A DNA stretch of 64,000 bases, taken from Candidatus Limnocylindrales bacterium (GTDB lineage: Bacteria; Desulfobacterota; Binatia; UBA1149; CAITLU01). The stretch's first letter is position 1, and each line of letters opens with the position of its first letter. Of this stretch, positions 17,909 to 26,991 are shown piece by piece. The DNA lies in contig DATNBU010000042.1 in the NCBI GenBank assembly GCA_035571835.1, positions 1-64,000 of the forward strand, read 5' to 3'. The notes below the pieces were generated by a model that was not told the DNA's origin, ran no database searches, and saw nothing but the letters and a program-made list of their open reading frames with translations. Both the position numbers and the translations under genes were made by a program.

Positions 17909-19461
17909 GCACGCGAGACGCGCACAGCCGCACGACGTTGTTCGCCGCCGCCGCCCTGGCCGCCATCGCCGCATGGATCTGCCTGTCGGCTGGCCTGTGG
18001 AGCAAGCCCCTCAGCATGGATAACCGGCTGTACTTCTACATTGCCGAACGCGCGGCATCGGGCGTTTCGCCGCACGTGTCGACTCCCGACGTGAAGAACC
18101 AGCTTTCGACGCTTGCCGACTCGCTATCGATCCGCGCCGGCAGGATCGCCGGCGCGGACGACGTGCGCGCAGGTCGCCTCGGCATGCTCGTGATCCTGAT
18201 CCTCGGGGTCTGGGGCGTCGGATGTTCCGTGTACGCGGTCGGCGCAACACGGTCCGCGGCAACACTGGGCGCACTGTCCGTGTTCGCGTTCAGCAATCTG
18301 AGCGGACATACGGCCGTCGGCTTCAATCCGAAGATCCTGCTGTTCACGCTTCTCGCGTGGGGCCCGTGGTTCGTTGCGCGCGGACGATTCGGATGGGGCG
18401 GCGCATTCGCTGCAGCAGCGATGATGAGCTGGCAGCCGGCCGCGGCGGCGTGTCTCGGAGCGGCGCTCGGCGCGCTCACGGACCGGCGTGCGCTGCGCGC
18501 GCTGATCCGCGTGATCGCCGGCGGCGTCGCGGTCTTTGCGCTCTACGAGGCGTACTTCGCGTGGCACGGCGTGATGCTGGCGCAGCTTTTCCAGAGCTAC
18601 GGGCTACCGCTCGGCAGCGTGCACGAAGAAGTCGACTGGCTGTCGGGGCTTCGCTTCGTGCTGACCGGGTCGCGCCACGGCATCGATCGGTTCGCGCTGC
18701 CGGGACTGAGCTTCTTCGCGTTGACGCTCGGCGCAGCTGCTGCGCTGCTCGGGCTGCGCATTCCGCCGTCGGGTCGTACGCCGGCGCCGGCGCCGGCAAT
18801 CGCACTTCTCGCAGTCGGCGGATCATTGATGGTCGCGTTCACGATGTACGAGCATCAGGCCGAGCCGGACCGCTTCCTGCTTTGCGCTTACTATGCGATC
18901 GCCATCGGAGTCGTCGCGGACCGCGCCCTGCGGCTGCTGCGTGAACGCGTCAACGAGCGCTCGGCGTTTCAGCTCCAGGGGGCGCTCGCGGCCGTGCTGC
19001 TGCTGTCGATTCCGCGCAGCGACTCCGCCCGGAGAAGGCCCGAGACCGACCTGGCCGGCCAGGCCGACGCGGGAAAAATCATCGCGATGATGTCGGAAGC
19101 GTATGGAACCGTCTGGGCGTACGGATGCATACAGCTGATGGGCCTCGCACACATCTCGAATTTTCATCCGGTGGATCATTTCTGGGACGACCTTCGCCGC
19201 TACGTCGACGAAGACACGTTCGAACCGGTCGTGCAGGGAGCGCTTCCCGACATGATCGTGCGCTGCCGCAGGATCCCGGGTTCCGAAAAACTGCTCGAAG
19301 CTTACGTCGAGGTCCCCGCCCCGCACGTCGCCGAAAGCATGCACATCTACGTGCGCCGCGAGCTTCATGCCGACGCGGCCGACGTTGACGAAGCGCCGTC
19401 GCAGCCGGGCGCCAGGCACAAGGGGCTCGGGAAGAGGCGCGCCCGTCGTCTGCGCGCGTGA
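17905..19461 (+). CDS. Polytopic membrane protein of unknown function, coupled to ankyrin lipoprotein
   Basis: A 518-residue protein with 9-11 hydrophobic helices between residues 8 and 370 and a soluble C-terminal 150 residues ending in a basic tail. The arrangement recalls GT-C-type or O-antigen-polymerase-like proteins, but I see no D-E motif in the first loop (it reads SMDNRLYFYIAERAASG), so no function is assigned. The start could be ATG 17881 or GTG 17905; the GTG overlaps the TGA of the ankyrin gene and is preferred. The coupling suggests a membrane-associated pair. Confidence 0.62.
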   Translation: MSTRDAHSRTTLFAAAALAAIAAWICLSAGLWSKPLSMDNRLYFYIAERAASGVSPHVSTPDVKNQLSTLADSLSIRAGRIAGADDVRAGRLGMLVILILGVWGVGCSVYAVGATRSAATLGALSVFAFSNLSGHTAVGFNPKILLFTLLAWGPWFVARGRFGWGGAFAAAAMMSWQPAAAACLGAALGALTDRRALRALIRVIAGGVAVFALYEAYFAWHGVMLAQLFQSYGLPLGSVHEEVDWLSGLRFVLTGSRHGIDRFALPGLSFFALTLGAAAALLGLRIPPSGRTPAPAPAIALLAVGGSLMVAFTMYEHQAEPDRFLLCAYYAIAIGVVADRALRLLRERVNERSAFQLQGALAAVLLLSIPRSDSARRRPETDLAGQADAGKIIAMMSEAYGTVWAYGCIQLMGLAHISNFHPVDHFWDDLRRYVDEDTFEPVVQGALPDMIVRCRRIPGSEKLLEAYVEVPAPHVAESMHIYVRRELHADAADVDEAPSQPGARHKGLGKRRARRLRA

Positions 19462-19480
19462 CTGTTACCGCCTGTCCGGA

Positions 19481-19861
19481 CTATCGCAGCACGTAGATCG
19501 CGGCCAGCGTCAGCAGGAAGTACGGCACCAGTACCGCGGCGCCTGCGTAGTCCTTCGCAAGACGCTGGCCGGCAAACAGCATCACGATCGTGATCGAGCC
19601 GAGCACTGCTCCGGCATACGCGAACGACGTCCCGCCCCAGAACAGAAACGCGAGCACGCCAAGACCCGCAAGTGCTCCCGTCAGCAGCTCGAACACCGTG
19701 ACGATCGTCAGCAGCAGCTCGACCTGGCCTGCCAGAGGCGACGTCTGGAAATGATCCCGCAGAAAAGCCGTGTTGCCGTCGCGATCGACGAGCTTGTCGA
19801 GCCCCGACTGCAGGAACAGCACGGCGAGAAAGGCGGTGATCAGCAGTTGAATCCAGGCCAT
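19481..19861 (-). CDS. DoxX-like membrane protein
   Basis: A 126-residue protein with four transmembrane helices. The opening LLITAFLAVLFLQSGLDKLV matches DoxX/DoxD family proteins, in which a first helix is followed by a short K-(L/F) segment. The last helices include GSITIVMLFAGQRLAKDYAG. The role in this family is poorly defined; some members serve quinone-linked oxidases or thiosulfate oxidation. AGGAG precedes ATG 19861. It may share a transcript with the pterin dehydratase 73 bases upstream. Confidence 0.7.
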   Translation of the reverse strand: MAWIQLLITAFLAVLFLQSGLDKLVDRDGNTAFLRDHFQTSPLAGQVELLLTIVTVFELLTGALAGLGVLAFLFWGGTSFAYAGAVLGSITIVMLFAGQRLAKDYAGAAVLVPYFLLTLAAIYVLR

Positions 19862-19934
19862 GTCGATCGTCTCCTTGTGAAAAGTTCCGGCGCAGCTGCA
19901 AGCAGCATCGCTGCAGGCGGCGAAGCGTTCGTGC

Positions 19935-20261
19935 TCAACGGCGAGCGGCGTCGATCCTGGCGGCCACGATGAAATCGTTCTCGGTCAGGCCGCCGGCCGT
20001 GTGCGTCCAGAGCCGTACGGCAACGCGTCCCCATCCCAGCTCGATGTCGGGATGATGATCTTCGGCCTCCGCGATCTCACCGATGCGGTTGACCAGCGCG
20101 AGCGCCGTGCGGAAGTCGGCCAGCTTCCACTCGCGCACGAGGCGCTGGCCGCCTTCGATGGTCCAGCCGTCGAGCTCGGCAAGCATTTTCTTCGCCTCGT
20201 CTGCGGCGAGCGCAGGCGCGCCTTCACGACAGGGAACGCAGTGCTTTTCGGCAAGGCTCAT
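19935..20261 (-). CDS. phhB: Pterin-4a-carbinolamine dehydratase
   Basis: A 108-residue enzyme that dehydrates 4a-hydroxytetrahydropterin, regenerating the cofactor of phenylalanine hydroxylase; some homologues serve other pterin enzymes. The signature is intact: EAEDHHPDIELGWGRVAVRL, then THTAGGLTENDFIVAARID, with the catalytic His pair and the distal His of THTAGG. The start ATG 20261 follows AAAGG. No phenylalanine hydroxylase gene lies in the window. Length is normal for the family. Confidence 0.92.
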   Translation of the reverse strand: MSLAEKHCVPCREGAPALAADEAKKMLAELDGWTIEGGQRLVREWKLADFRTALALVNRIGEIAEAEDHHPDIELGWGRVAVRLWTHTAGGLTENDFIVAARIDAARR

Positions 20262-20349
20262 GGCTGCCTTTCCTGCGCGAAGCAGTCAGTGGTCGCAAAC
20301 GCCGAGGGCTGTTCGTGGGGCTTGCTCGCTCCAGGCCAGCCCCGGCGTT

Positions 20350-21162
20350 TTATTTTTGTCCGCCGTCTACCCGGATGATTGCGCCGGTCGTGAAGCTCGA
20401 AGCATCGGATGCAAGGTAAAGCGCGGTGCCGACGATTTCGTCGGGGCGTCCGGCGCGACCGAGCGACGCTCGTGCGGCCAGGTACTGCTCGATTCCCTCG
20501 GGCCACGCCTTCGAGATGTCCGTCAGGAAAGGACCGGCCTGGATGGCGTTGACGCGCACGCTCGGTCCGTAGGCCTGCGAGAACGCCATGGTGATCGCGT
20601 TGAGCCCTGCTTTCGCGGCAGCATACGGCGTTTCGCTCGGTCCGGGCCTTTCCGCCGCGATGCTGCTCACGTTGATGATCGAGCCTCCGCGCCCGGCCTG
20701 CATGCGGCTGCCGACCAGCGCGCTCAGCCGGAACGGCCCCTTGAGATTGACCGCGAAAACCTTGTCCCACAGCGCTTCGCTGACCGCGTCGAGCGAAGGA
20801 TACAGCGGAGACATGCCGGCGTTGTTGACGAGGATGTCGATGCGGCCGAAGTGCGCATACGCGGCGTCGACGAGCGCATCGACGTCGCTCCAGCTTCCGA
20901 CGTGGCACGCATGCGCGAGAGCGCGGCGCCCGAGCGCTTCGACCTCGGCCGCGGTCTGCACGCAGGTATCGAGCTTGCGGCTCGCGACGACGACATCGGC
21001 GCCGGCGCGAGCGAAGGCGAGGACCATCTCGCGGCCGAGCCCGCGGCTGCCGCCGGTGACGAGCGCGATTTTTCCGGAGAGATCGAACAGCTCCATCGGA
21101 TTCAGCAACTGCGGACGAGGAGATTGCGGACCGGGCATCTGCGGATTCGACATCGGCGTCAT
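20350..21162 (-). CDS. Short-chain dehydrogenase/reductase (FabG-like)
   Basis: A 270-residue classical SDR. After a 25-residue Pro-rich lead it has the cofactor loop VTGGSRGLG, the structural NNAG, catalytic Ser in NVSSIAAERPG and the Y-x3-K motif YAAAK, and ends in ASSFTTGAIIRVDGGQ as in FabG-type reductases. ATG 21162 overlaps the stop of the HEAT-repeat gene (ATGA). An ATG at 21153 lies at better distance from AAAGGA and may be the true start. It reduces a ketone or oxidises an alcohol with NAD(P)(H). The substrate is unknown. Confidence 0.88.
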   Translation of the reverse strand: MTPMSNPQMPGPQSPRPQLLNPMELFDLSGKIALVTGGSRGLGREMVLAFARAGADVVVASRKLDTCVQTAAEVEALGRRALAHACHVGSWSDVDALVDAAYAHFGRIDILVNNAGMSPLYPSLDAVSEALWDKVFAVNLKGPFRLSALVGSRMQAGRGGSIINVSSIAAERPGPSETPYAAAKAGLNAITMAFSQAYGPSVRVNAIQAGPFLTDISKAWPEGIEQYLAARASLGRAGRPDEIVGTALYLASDASSFTTGAIIRVDGGQK

Positions 21163-21857
21163 TCCTTTGCTGCAATCGTTGCAAGTCGCGCGGCGATCAC
21201 GGCGGCTGCGCGGCGGATGCGCTCGTCCGAATCGCTCGCGGCCGCTTGCGCGAGGGCTTCGACGACCGACGGCGAGCCGTTGCCGATCCGGCCGAGCGCC
21301 CTGAGCGCCGCGAGCCGCACGTAGCCGTCGTCGTCACGCAGCCCGCGGATATACAGATCGAGGTCGCGCTCGCCGGCATCGGCCAGCACGAGAAGCGCCA
21401 TCTTGCGTGTGGTCGTCGCGCCGCTGGCCGCGAGATCGCGAAGCCGCAGGCGCAGGTCTTCGATCACGCGCGCAACGGGCGTCAGGATTGCAGCTGCCGC
21501 CCAGCGCACGTCGCCGTCGGGCGCGTCGAACTGCTCGAGGGCAACTTCGATCACGCGCGGTGTCGTGCGGCCCGCGCGCGCAAGCGCAAAGGCTGCAGCC
21601 CAGCGTACCGCCGGATCGTAGCTGTCGAGCTGGCGCTCGCAATCGGCGGAAGAAATGCGGCCGTGATCGATCTGCGCAGCAATCACGGTCGCGGCGCGCC
21701 GGCGTATACCTTTGCGCGGATGGCTGAACCAGCCAACAAGTTGCCGGGCTTCGTCCTCTGTGCACTCACCGGCGGCTTCGACACGGTCGAGCGTTGCCAG
21801 GACTGCCTCGGCGTCATCGCACTTCGGCTGCGGCGGATCCGCATGGAGGTCGGTCAT
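21159..21857 (-). CDS. HEAT-repeat protein
   Basis: A 232-residue protein made of HEAT-like helical pairs. Recognisable repeats are PRKGIRRRAATVIAAQIDHG, DPAVRWAAAFALARAGR, DGDVRWAAAAILTPVAR, DDGYVRLAALRALGRIG and DERIRRAAAVIAARLA. Such proteins are scaffolds for other proteins or, in PBS-lyase relatives, for tetrapyrroles. The start at ATG 21857 is the second Met of the frame. Its stop overlaps the start of the SDR, suggesting translational coupling. No catalytic motif is visible. Confidence 0.82.
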   Translation of the reverse strand: MTDLHADPPQPKCDDAEAVLATLDRVEAAGECTEDEARQLVGWFSHPRKGIRRRAATVIAAQIDHGRISSADCERQLDSYDPAVRWAAAFALARAGRTTPRVIEVALEQFDAPDGDVRWAAAAILTPVARVIEDLRLRLRDLAASGATTTRKMALLVLADAGERDLDLYIRGLRDDDGYVRLAALRALGRIGNGSPSVVEALAQAAASDSDERIRRAAAVIAARLATIAAKE

Positions 21858-22030
21858 CGCGAGGGTCTTAACGCGGCACGACGCCTTGGCCAAGCCGCAA
21901 CGGTCGAACGCCGAGCACGGGGAGCTTGATACAGCCCTTTCGCGACGACTCCACTGTCCGCATTCGCTCTCGCCCGAAAAATCGTGAGACTCTTGCGCAG
22001 ACCGATGAATGTCATCGCGCGGAGGTTGGC

Positions 22031-23089
22031 ATGATGTTTCAGCAGGCGATCATAGTAATCGGTGCTTCGGCCGGCGGCGTGGAAAGTCTGCGCGAAGTCG
22101 TGAAAGGTCTCCCGGTGGATCTGCCCGGCGCCGTCTTCGTCGTGCTGCACATCCCGCCATACCAGGCCAGCTCTCTGCCCGAGATCCTTTCGCGTTCCGG
22201 ACCACTTACGGCCCGCCATCCCGAAGACGGCGAACCCATCGCCGCAGGTCGCATCTATGTTGCACCGCCGGATCATCATCTGCTCCTCGACGCCGGCACC
22301 GTTGCCATCAAGAAGGGTCCCAAGGAGAACCGCTTCCGTCCTTCGATCGACGCGCTGTTCCGTTCCGCGGCCTATGGCTATCGGTCGCAGGTAACAGGCG
22401 TCGTCCTGTCGGGCGCACTCGATGATGGAACGTCCGGCTTGTGGAGCATCAAGCAGATGGGCGGCTGCACGGTCGTCCAGAAACCCAATGATGCTCGTTT
22501 CGAGTCGATGCCTCTCAGCGCGCTCGCCCAGGTAAAGATCGACCACTCGCTGCCGGCGAGCGAGATCGGTCCTCTGCTCGCCCGTCTTGCCGTCGCGACG
22601 AAGACCGCAACGACAGCAACCGGGTCCAAACTGCGCGAACGCATCGGTACCGAGCTCGCGATCGCAGTCGAAGGTGGCGCCTTTCAGAAGGGGATCATGT
22701 CGTACGGCGAGCTGACGCCTTTCACCTGTCCCGACTGTCATGGCGCTCTGGTGAAACTCAGAGAGGACAAAATGGTCCGGTATCGGTGCCATACCGGGCA
22801 CGCTTACAGCGACAGCGCCCTGCTCGAAGGCGTGGTGGGCTCCACTGGTGAAATGCTCTGGCAGGTCATGCGCAGCCTCGAGGAAGGAGCGATGTTGCTG
22901 CAGCAAATGGGCAGCGACATGCGCGACGCTGGAGACACCGTGCGTGCAGAAGTGGTTTTTGCAAAGGCACGCGAGCTCGAAACACGCTCCAGGCTCTTCC
23001 ATGATTTCGTGCTCGAGCACGAGACGTTGAGCGGAGACAACCTCGGCGTTGCTGCGCAGAGCACGCGCCGCTATGGTGCGCCGCCATGA
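22031..23089 (+). CDS. Stand-alone CheB-type methylesterase domain protein
   Basis: A 352-residue protein. Residues 1-190 are a CheB methylesterase domain with the catalytic Ser in IGASAGGVESL, His in VVLHIPPYQ and Asp in SGALDDGTSG. There is no receiver domain before it. Residues 230-330 hold a Cys-x2-Cys ... Cys-x2-His stretch (FTCPDCHGALV, then YRCHTGHAYS) that looks like a zinc ribbon, then helices. No CheR, MCP or CheA is nearby. It is probably a non-chemotaxis glutamate methylesterase/deamidase of a sensory system. GGAGG precedes ATG 22031. The stop overlaps the next start. Confidence 0.86.
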   Translation: MMFQQAIIVIGASAGGVESLREVVKGLPVDLPGAVFVVLHIPPYQASSLPEILSRSGPLTARHPEDGEPIAAGRIYVAPPDHHLLLDAGTVAIKKGPKENRFRPSIDALFRSAAYGYRSQVTGVVLSGALDDGTSGLWSIKQMGGCTVVQKPNDARFESMPLSALAQVKIDHSLPASEIGPLLARLAVATKTATTATGSKLRERIGTELAIAVEGGAFQKGIMSYGELTPFTCPDCHGALVKLREDKMVRYRCHTGHAYSDSALLEGVVGSTGEMLWQVMRSLEEGAMLLQQMGSDMRDAGDTVRAEVVFAKARELETRSRLFHDFVLEHETLSGDNLGVAAQSTRRYGAPP

Positions 23090-23349
23090 GCCGCGCAGGA
23101 ATCGTCGGTCTGCTTCTCGTGCTTGCCGTTGTCGGTTACGTCGTCTCGACCAGCCTTTCGACCGGCGCGCACACGTGCGAGGTCTGCATGGAGTATCACG
23201 GCCGCTCGCAGTGCCGTACCGTCGCTGCCGCCACCGTCGACCTCGCGCGCGACGGTGCGATTCAGAACGCGTGCGCGTACATCGCCGGCGGCGTGACCGA
23301 CGGGATGGCCTGTCATCGCGAAAAACCGGTGCGCGAGAGCTGCCAGTGA
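23086..23349 (+). CDS. Small exported Cys-containing protein, unknown function
   Basis: An 87-residue protein with an N-terminal hydrophobic segment (IVGLLLVLAVVGYVVS) acting as signal anchor, then a short domain with five cysteines (HTCEVCMEYHGRSQCRTV, then ACAYIAGGVTDG, ACHREKPVRESC). Its ATG overlaps the TGA of the CheB-like gene, and its TGA overlaps the GTG of the nitroreductase, so all three are likely co-translated. I do not recognise the family. The paired cysteines suggest disulfides outside the cytoplasm. Confidence 0.72.
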   Translation: MSRAGIVGLLLVLAVVGYVVSTSLSTGAHTCEVCMEYHGRSQCRTVAAATVDLARDGAIQNACAYIAGGVTDGMACHREKPVRESCQ

Positions 23350-24014
23350 CGGCGGCCGAGCCCGTCGACATCGATACGATCGGCGAAGACCTCCCTCTTC
23401 TCGAAGGCATCCGCACCACGCGCGCGATCCGTCGGCTGCGGCCCGATCCGGTCGCGCCTGCGCTCATCCGCAAAGTCTGCGAAGCCGGCACGTTCGCGCC
23501 GAGCGGCGGCAACCGGCAGCCGTGGATTTTCATCGCCGTGACCGAAGCCGGCCGTCGTGCATGGATTGCCGAGCGCTACCGCAACGCGTTCGCGGCCTAC
23601 ATCGCGCCGGCGATCCAAGCCGCGCGCGCACCGGACTATCCGCCGGCCAAACGGCGCAACATGGAGTCGGCGATCTGGCTGGCCGAGCATTTTGCCGAAG
23701 TGCCGGTGCATCTCGTGGTCGCGGGGTGGACGAGGCGCGGAGCGCCGCAGACGCAGGCGCTGTTTCCGGCCATCCAGAACATTCTGCTCGCGTGCCGCGC
23801 CGTCGGTCTCGGCGCGTGTCTTACGACCATGCAGCTCGCGTTTCATCGCGAGCTTGACGAATGGCTCGGTTTGTCTGCGTCGCAGCCGTCAGCGGCATTG
23901 ATCCCGATCGGCTGGCCGATGCAGCCGTACAAACGGCCGGTCCGCCGCAGCATCGACGAATGTCTGCACTGGGAACGGGTCGAGACGAAATCGGCGTCAG
24001 ACACCGATTTGTAA
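23346..24014 (+). CDS. Nitroreductase-family flavoprotein
   Basis: A 222-residue FMN-dependent oxidoreductase of the nitroreductase fold. It has the FMN-binding opening IRTTRAIRRLRPDPV, the APSGGNRQPWIFIAV motif, and the C-terminal GLGACLTTMQLAF and ALIPIGWPMQPYK segments. The start is GTG 23346, overlapping the preceding TGA. The last ten residues (ETKSASDTDL) are encoded by a palindromic repeat that begins at 23987, so the native C-terminus was probably shorter. Substrates in this family include nitro compounds, quinones and enoates. Confidence 0.87.
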   Translation: MTAAEPVDIDTIGEDLPLLEGIRTTRAIRRLRPDPVAPALIRKVCEAGTFAPSGGNRQPWIFIAVTEAGRRAWIAERYRNAFAAYIAPAIQAARAPDYPPAKRRNMESAIWLAEHFAEVPVHLVVAGWTRRGAPQTQALFPAIQNILLACRAVGLGACLTTMQLAFHRELDEWLGLSASQPSAALIPIGWPMQPYKRPVRRSIDECLHWERVETKSASDTDL

Positions 24015-24039
24015 AAAATCAGTGTCTGTCCCCGATTTC
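23987..24039. repeat. REP-like palindrome, GGGGACAGACACCGATTT type
   Basis: GAAATCGGCGTCAGACACCG and the sequence after it (23987-24010) pair with 24016-24039, the inverted copy of GGGGACAGACACTGATTT, around a short A-rich loop. It overlaps the last codons of the nitroreductase gene. The same core recurs at 61294-61371. Confidence 0.82.
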
Positions 24040-24075
24040 CGGCTGATCGATCTCGCGCTCGCGGCGACCTGACCG

Positions 24076-24837
24076 CTACTTGCCTTTCCAGACCGGAGGA
24101 CGCTTTTCGATGAACGCCTTCGGTCCTTCCCAGAAGTCCTCGGTCTGCGCGAGGTTCATCATCGCTTCGTTCGAGCGGCGGAATGCGGTCTGGTCATCGG
24201 CGAGCGCCATCTCGCGCATCACGCGCATGCTCTCGCGCACGGCGAGCGGCGCGTTCTGGCAGATGAGTCCGGCAAGCTCGACCGCCGTGTCGACCGCCTT
24301 TCCGGGATCGCAAAGCACGTTGACCATGCCGTGACGCTCGGCGTCCACGGCCGAGATGGGCTCGCCGGTCGCGACCATCCAGTTCGCGACGTTGCGCGGC
24401 AGCACTTTCGGCAACCGGAACAGCGCGCCGGCGGCGGCCGCGAGCGAGCGTTTCACTTCCGGCACACCGAAGCGCGCTTCACGGCTCGCGACGATCATGT
24501 CGCACGCCAGGCACAGCTCGCAGCCGCCGGCCAGCGCAGGACCGTCGACCGCGGCGATGATCGGCTTGTCGCGGTGGCGCCCGACGAATCCGGCGAAGCC
24601 GCCTTTGGCCGTTGCGAGATTGGCCGCATCTCCGGAATTGATCGCCTTCAGGTCCGCGCCCGCGCAGAAGACCGGGCCCTTGCCGGCGAGCACTCCGACC
24701 CACAGGCTCTCGTCAGCTTCGAGCCGATCGATGGCGGCCTCGATGCCGCTCGCGACGGCGCCGTTGACGGCATTGCGCGCCTCGGGACGGTTGATGGAGA
24801 TGACGGCAACGTTGCCGCGAACTTCGAATTCGATCAC
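24076..24837 (-). CDS. Enoyl-CoA hydratase/isomerase (crotonase family)
   Basis: A 253-residue crotonase-fold enzyme acting on acyl-CoA thioesters. It opens IEFEVRGNVAVISINRPEAR, carries the oxyanion-hole FCAGADLKAIN and the GPALAGGCELCLACDMIVAS segment, followed by the region FGVPEVKRSLAA with the usual catalytic Glu. I start it at GTG 24837, eight bases after GGAGG, rather than at an upstream Met. It is monocistronic and divergent from the ThDP-enzyme operon. Whether it hydrates enoyl-CoA or isomerises it cannot be told. Confidence 0.88.
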   Translation of the reverse strand: MIEFEVRGNVAVISINRPEARNAVNGAVASGIEAAIDRLEADESLWVGVLAGKGPVFCAGADLKAINSGDAANLATAKGGFAGFVGRHRDKPIIAAVDGPALAGGCELCLACDMIVASREARFGVPEVKRSLAAAAGALFRLPKVLPRNVANWMVATGEPISAVDAERHGMVNVLCDPGKAVDTAVELAGLICQNAPLAVRESMRVMREMALADDQTAFRRSNEAMMNLAQTEDFWEGPKAFIEKRPPVWKGK

Positions 24838-25228
24838 TGGCGATCCTCCGGAACGGATTGCCGCACTCCGCGCGCGGTCGCGCAACTGGTCGCGGAATTG
24901 GTGCGGAGAGTCAACAGGCCGGCCCCTTGCATAGCGATGCGTTTCCGCTGAATGGAAAACCGCACGCCCATGTTCCCGTGCGTGCGAATGACCGGCTCAC
25001 TTCGCCTCGACGACGTTAACGCACAACAGGCCGAATCCGCGGATTCGTCTGTCCGAACGGGCAGGAACCGGTATCCGGCGCGGCGACTGCAGTCCGCGGC
25101 CGGACGAAGCGCCGGGTGGCACGGCGAATGCTTCTCCTACGGCGACCATCTGCGCGTACGCAGGCCGCGGACGCATAGGTCGCCGCGTCCGGCCGGGCCA
25201 CCCGACGGGCGGCGAGGAGGATCCGGCA
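24838..25228. other. Intergenic region between divergent genes
   Basis: These 391 bases separate the crotonase (reading left) from the ThDP-enzyme operon (reading right), so both promoters should be here. No protein-like frame or clear hairpin stands out. Small frames in it are GC-rich shadows of low complexity. GAGGAGG at about 25213 is the ribosome binding site of the downstream gene. Confidence 0.6.
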
Positions 25229-26986
25229 ATGCCAGAGACCACCGGCGGCGCGATCATCGCCAGGATGCTCAAGCAGGAGGGCGTCGAGAAGTTCTTCGGC
25301 ATCATCGACGGCACGTACATGCAGCTGTTCGCGCACTGCGTGGAGCTCGGGATCGAGATGGTCTCTCCGCGCCACGAAGCGGTGGCCGCGCACATGGCCG
25401 GAGCTTATGCCCGGCTCACCGGAAAACTCGGCGTCTGCATTGCGAGCAACGGGCCGGGGGTGGCCAACATGCTCTCCGGCGTCGCAGTGGAAAACGGCGA
25501 AGGCAATCGCGTTCTTCTGCTCACCAGCTCCCGGCGTACCGGCATCACGTACCCGGACCGCGGCGGTGCGTACCAGTGCTTCGATCACGTGGCGGTCATC
25601 CGCGGAATGTCGAAATGGTCGCAGACGGTCACTTCGTTTTCGCGCATCGCCGAGCTGACGCGCCAGGCCCTGCGCGCAAGTTACAGCGGACGGCCTGGCG
25701 TCGTGCACCTGGATATTCCGGAAAACCTTCTCAACGGGACGGGGCCCGATACGCCGCTGCTCGCGACAGCCGGATACCGGCGCACCGAGCCCATCTGTGC
25801 GTCAGAGCCGCAAGTCGAGCGCGCCGTGCAGATGCTCGCCACCGCCAGCCTGCCGATGATCCACGCCGGCGGCGGAGTAATCCACGCGCAGGCCTTCCGC
25901 GAGCTGGCCGAGGTCGCAGAGCTGCTGCATTCGCCCGTGACGACATCCTGGAGCGCACGCGGCGTGATGGCGGAAACTTCGCCGCTCGTCTGGCCGATGC
26001 CGCACATCGAGGCGGCGAGCAAGCTGCGCAACGCCGCCGACGTCGCGCTCGTGCTGGGCTCCGAGCTGGGCGAAACCGACTGGTGGGGAAAAGCGCCGTA
26101 CTGGGCTCCGCCATCGCGACAGAAGCTCATCCAGGTGGACATCGACGATGCCAGCCTCGGCCGCAATCGGCCAGCCGACCTGCTGATCCTTGCCGATGTT
26201 CGTCGTTTCCTCGAGCAGCTTGCCGCCGGGCTTCGCGCGTTGCCGTCGGCCGGAGACATCGAGAAGCGTCGCGTTGCAGTCGAGCAGCTCGCCATGGGCA
26301 AGCGCGCCGATCGCGCAGCGCTCGATACCGTGCTCGAGAATCGAACCGCCCCGATGATTACCGGGCACGTTGCAGCGGTTTGCCGCAAAGTGTTCGACGA
26401 CGACGCGGTCGTAGTTTTCGATGGCGGCAATACCGCCGTGTGGGGACATTTTTTCACCGAGCTGCGCAGTCCGAACACGATGCTGCAGACCGCCCATTTC
26501 AGTCATCTCGGCGCGGGTGTCGGTCAGGCGCTCGGTGCAGCCGTCGCCCGGCCGGATAGGCAGGTGTACTGCATCATCGGCGACGGTGCGATGGCGTTCC
26601 ACATGCAGGAGATCGAAACGGCCATACGCTGCGGCCTGAAGCCGGTCTTTCTCGTCTGCTGCGATCGCCAATGGGGAATGGTCAAGATCAACCAGATGAT
26701 GGCGCTGCAGTCGGTACGCGGAATGTTCACGACCGCGCTCGGCCCCGACGGCAGCCGCACGATCAATACCGACCTCGGCGAAATCGAATGGGATCACCTG
26801 GCGATGGCGATGGGTGCCTACGGCGAGCGCATATCCGATCCGGCCGATCTCGAGCCCGCGCTGCGTCGCTGCCTCGCGGAGGATCGCTGCTCTGTGATTC
26901 ACGTGGACGTCGAGCCCACCGCGCACCTGTTCGCACCGGGACTCCAGTACTTCAAGGACATGCATCAGGAGCCGGCGGGAGAATAG
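25229..26986 (+). CDS. Thiamine-diphosphate-dependent enzyme (acetolactate synthase/oxalyl-CoA decarboxylase-like)
   Basis: A 585-residue ThDP enzyme with the usual three domains. Residues 1-170 form the pyrimidine-binding domain with the activating Glu in VSPRHEAVAAHMAGAYARL. The central domain runs to about 340. Residues 370-550 bind the diphosphate, with GDGAMAFHMQEIETA near 450. The asparagines usual after the GDG helix are replaced by CDRQWGM. The family includes acetolactate synthases, benzoylformate decarboxylases and 2-hydroxyacyl-CoA lyases; the substrate is unresolved. It heads an operon with an epimerase five bases downstream. Confidence 0.86.
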   Translation: MPETTGGAIIARMLKQEGVEKFFGIIDGTYMQLFAHCVELGIEMVSPRHEAVAAHMAGAYARLTGKLGVCIASNGPGVANMLSGVAVENGEGNRVLLLTSSRRTGITYPDRGGAYQCFDHVAVIRGMSKWSQTVTSFSRIAELTRQALRASYSGRPGVVHLDIPENLLNGTGPDTPLLATAGYRRTEPICASEPQVERAVQMLATASLPMIHAGGGVIHAQAFRELAEVAELLHSPVTTSWSARGVMAETSPLVWPMPHIEAASKLRNAADVALVLGSELGETDWWGKAPYWAPPSRQKLIQVDIDDASLGRNRPADLLILADVRRFLEQLAAGLRALPSAGDIEKRRVAVEQLAMGKRADRAALDTVLENRTAPMITGHVAAVCRKVFDDDAVVVFDGGNTAVWGHFFTELRSPNTMLQTAHFSHLGAGVGQALGAAVARPDRQVYCIIGDGAMAFHMQEIETAIRCGLKPVFLVCCDRQWGMVKINQMMALQSVRGMFTTALGPDGSRTINTDLGEIEWDHLAMAMGAYGERISDPADLEPALRRCLAEDRCSVIHVDVEPTAHLFAPGLQYFKDMHQEPAGE

Positions 26987-26991
26987 CCGCG

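Noticed and set aside
24952-25228. Coding frame upstream of the ThDP enzyme
   Set aside because: It has low-complexity Arg/Gly composition, overlaps the real gene in another frame and has no ribosome binding site.
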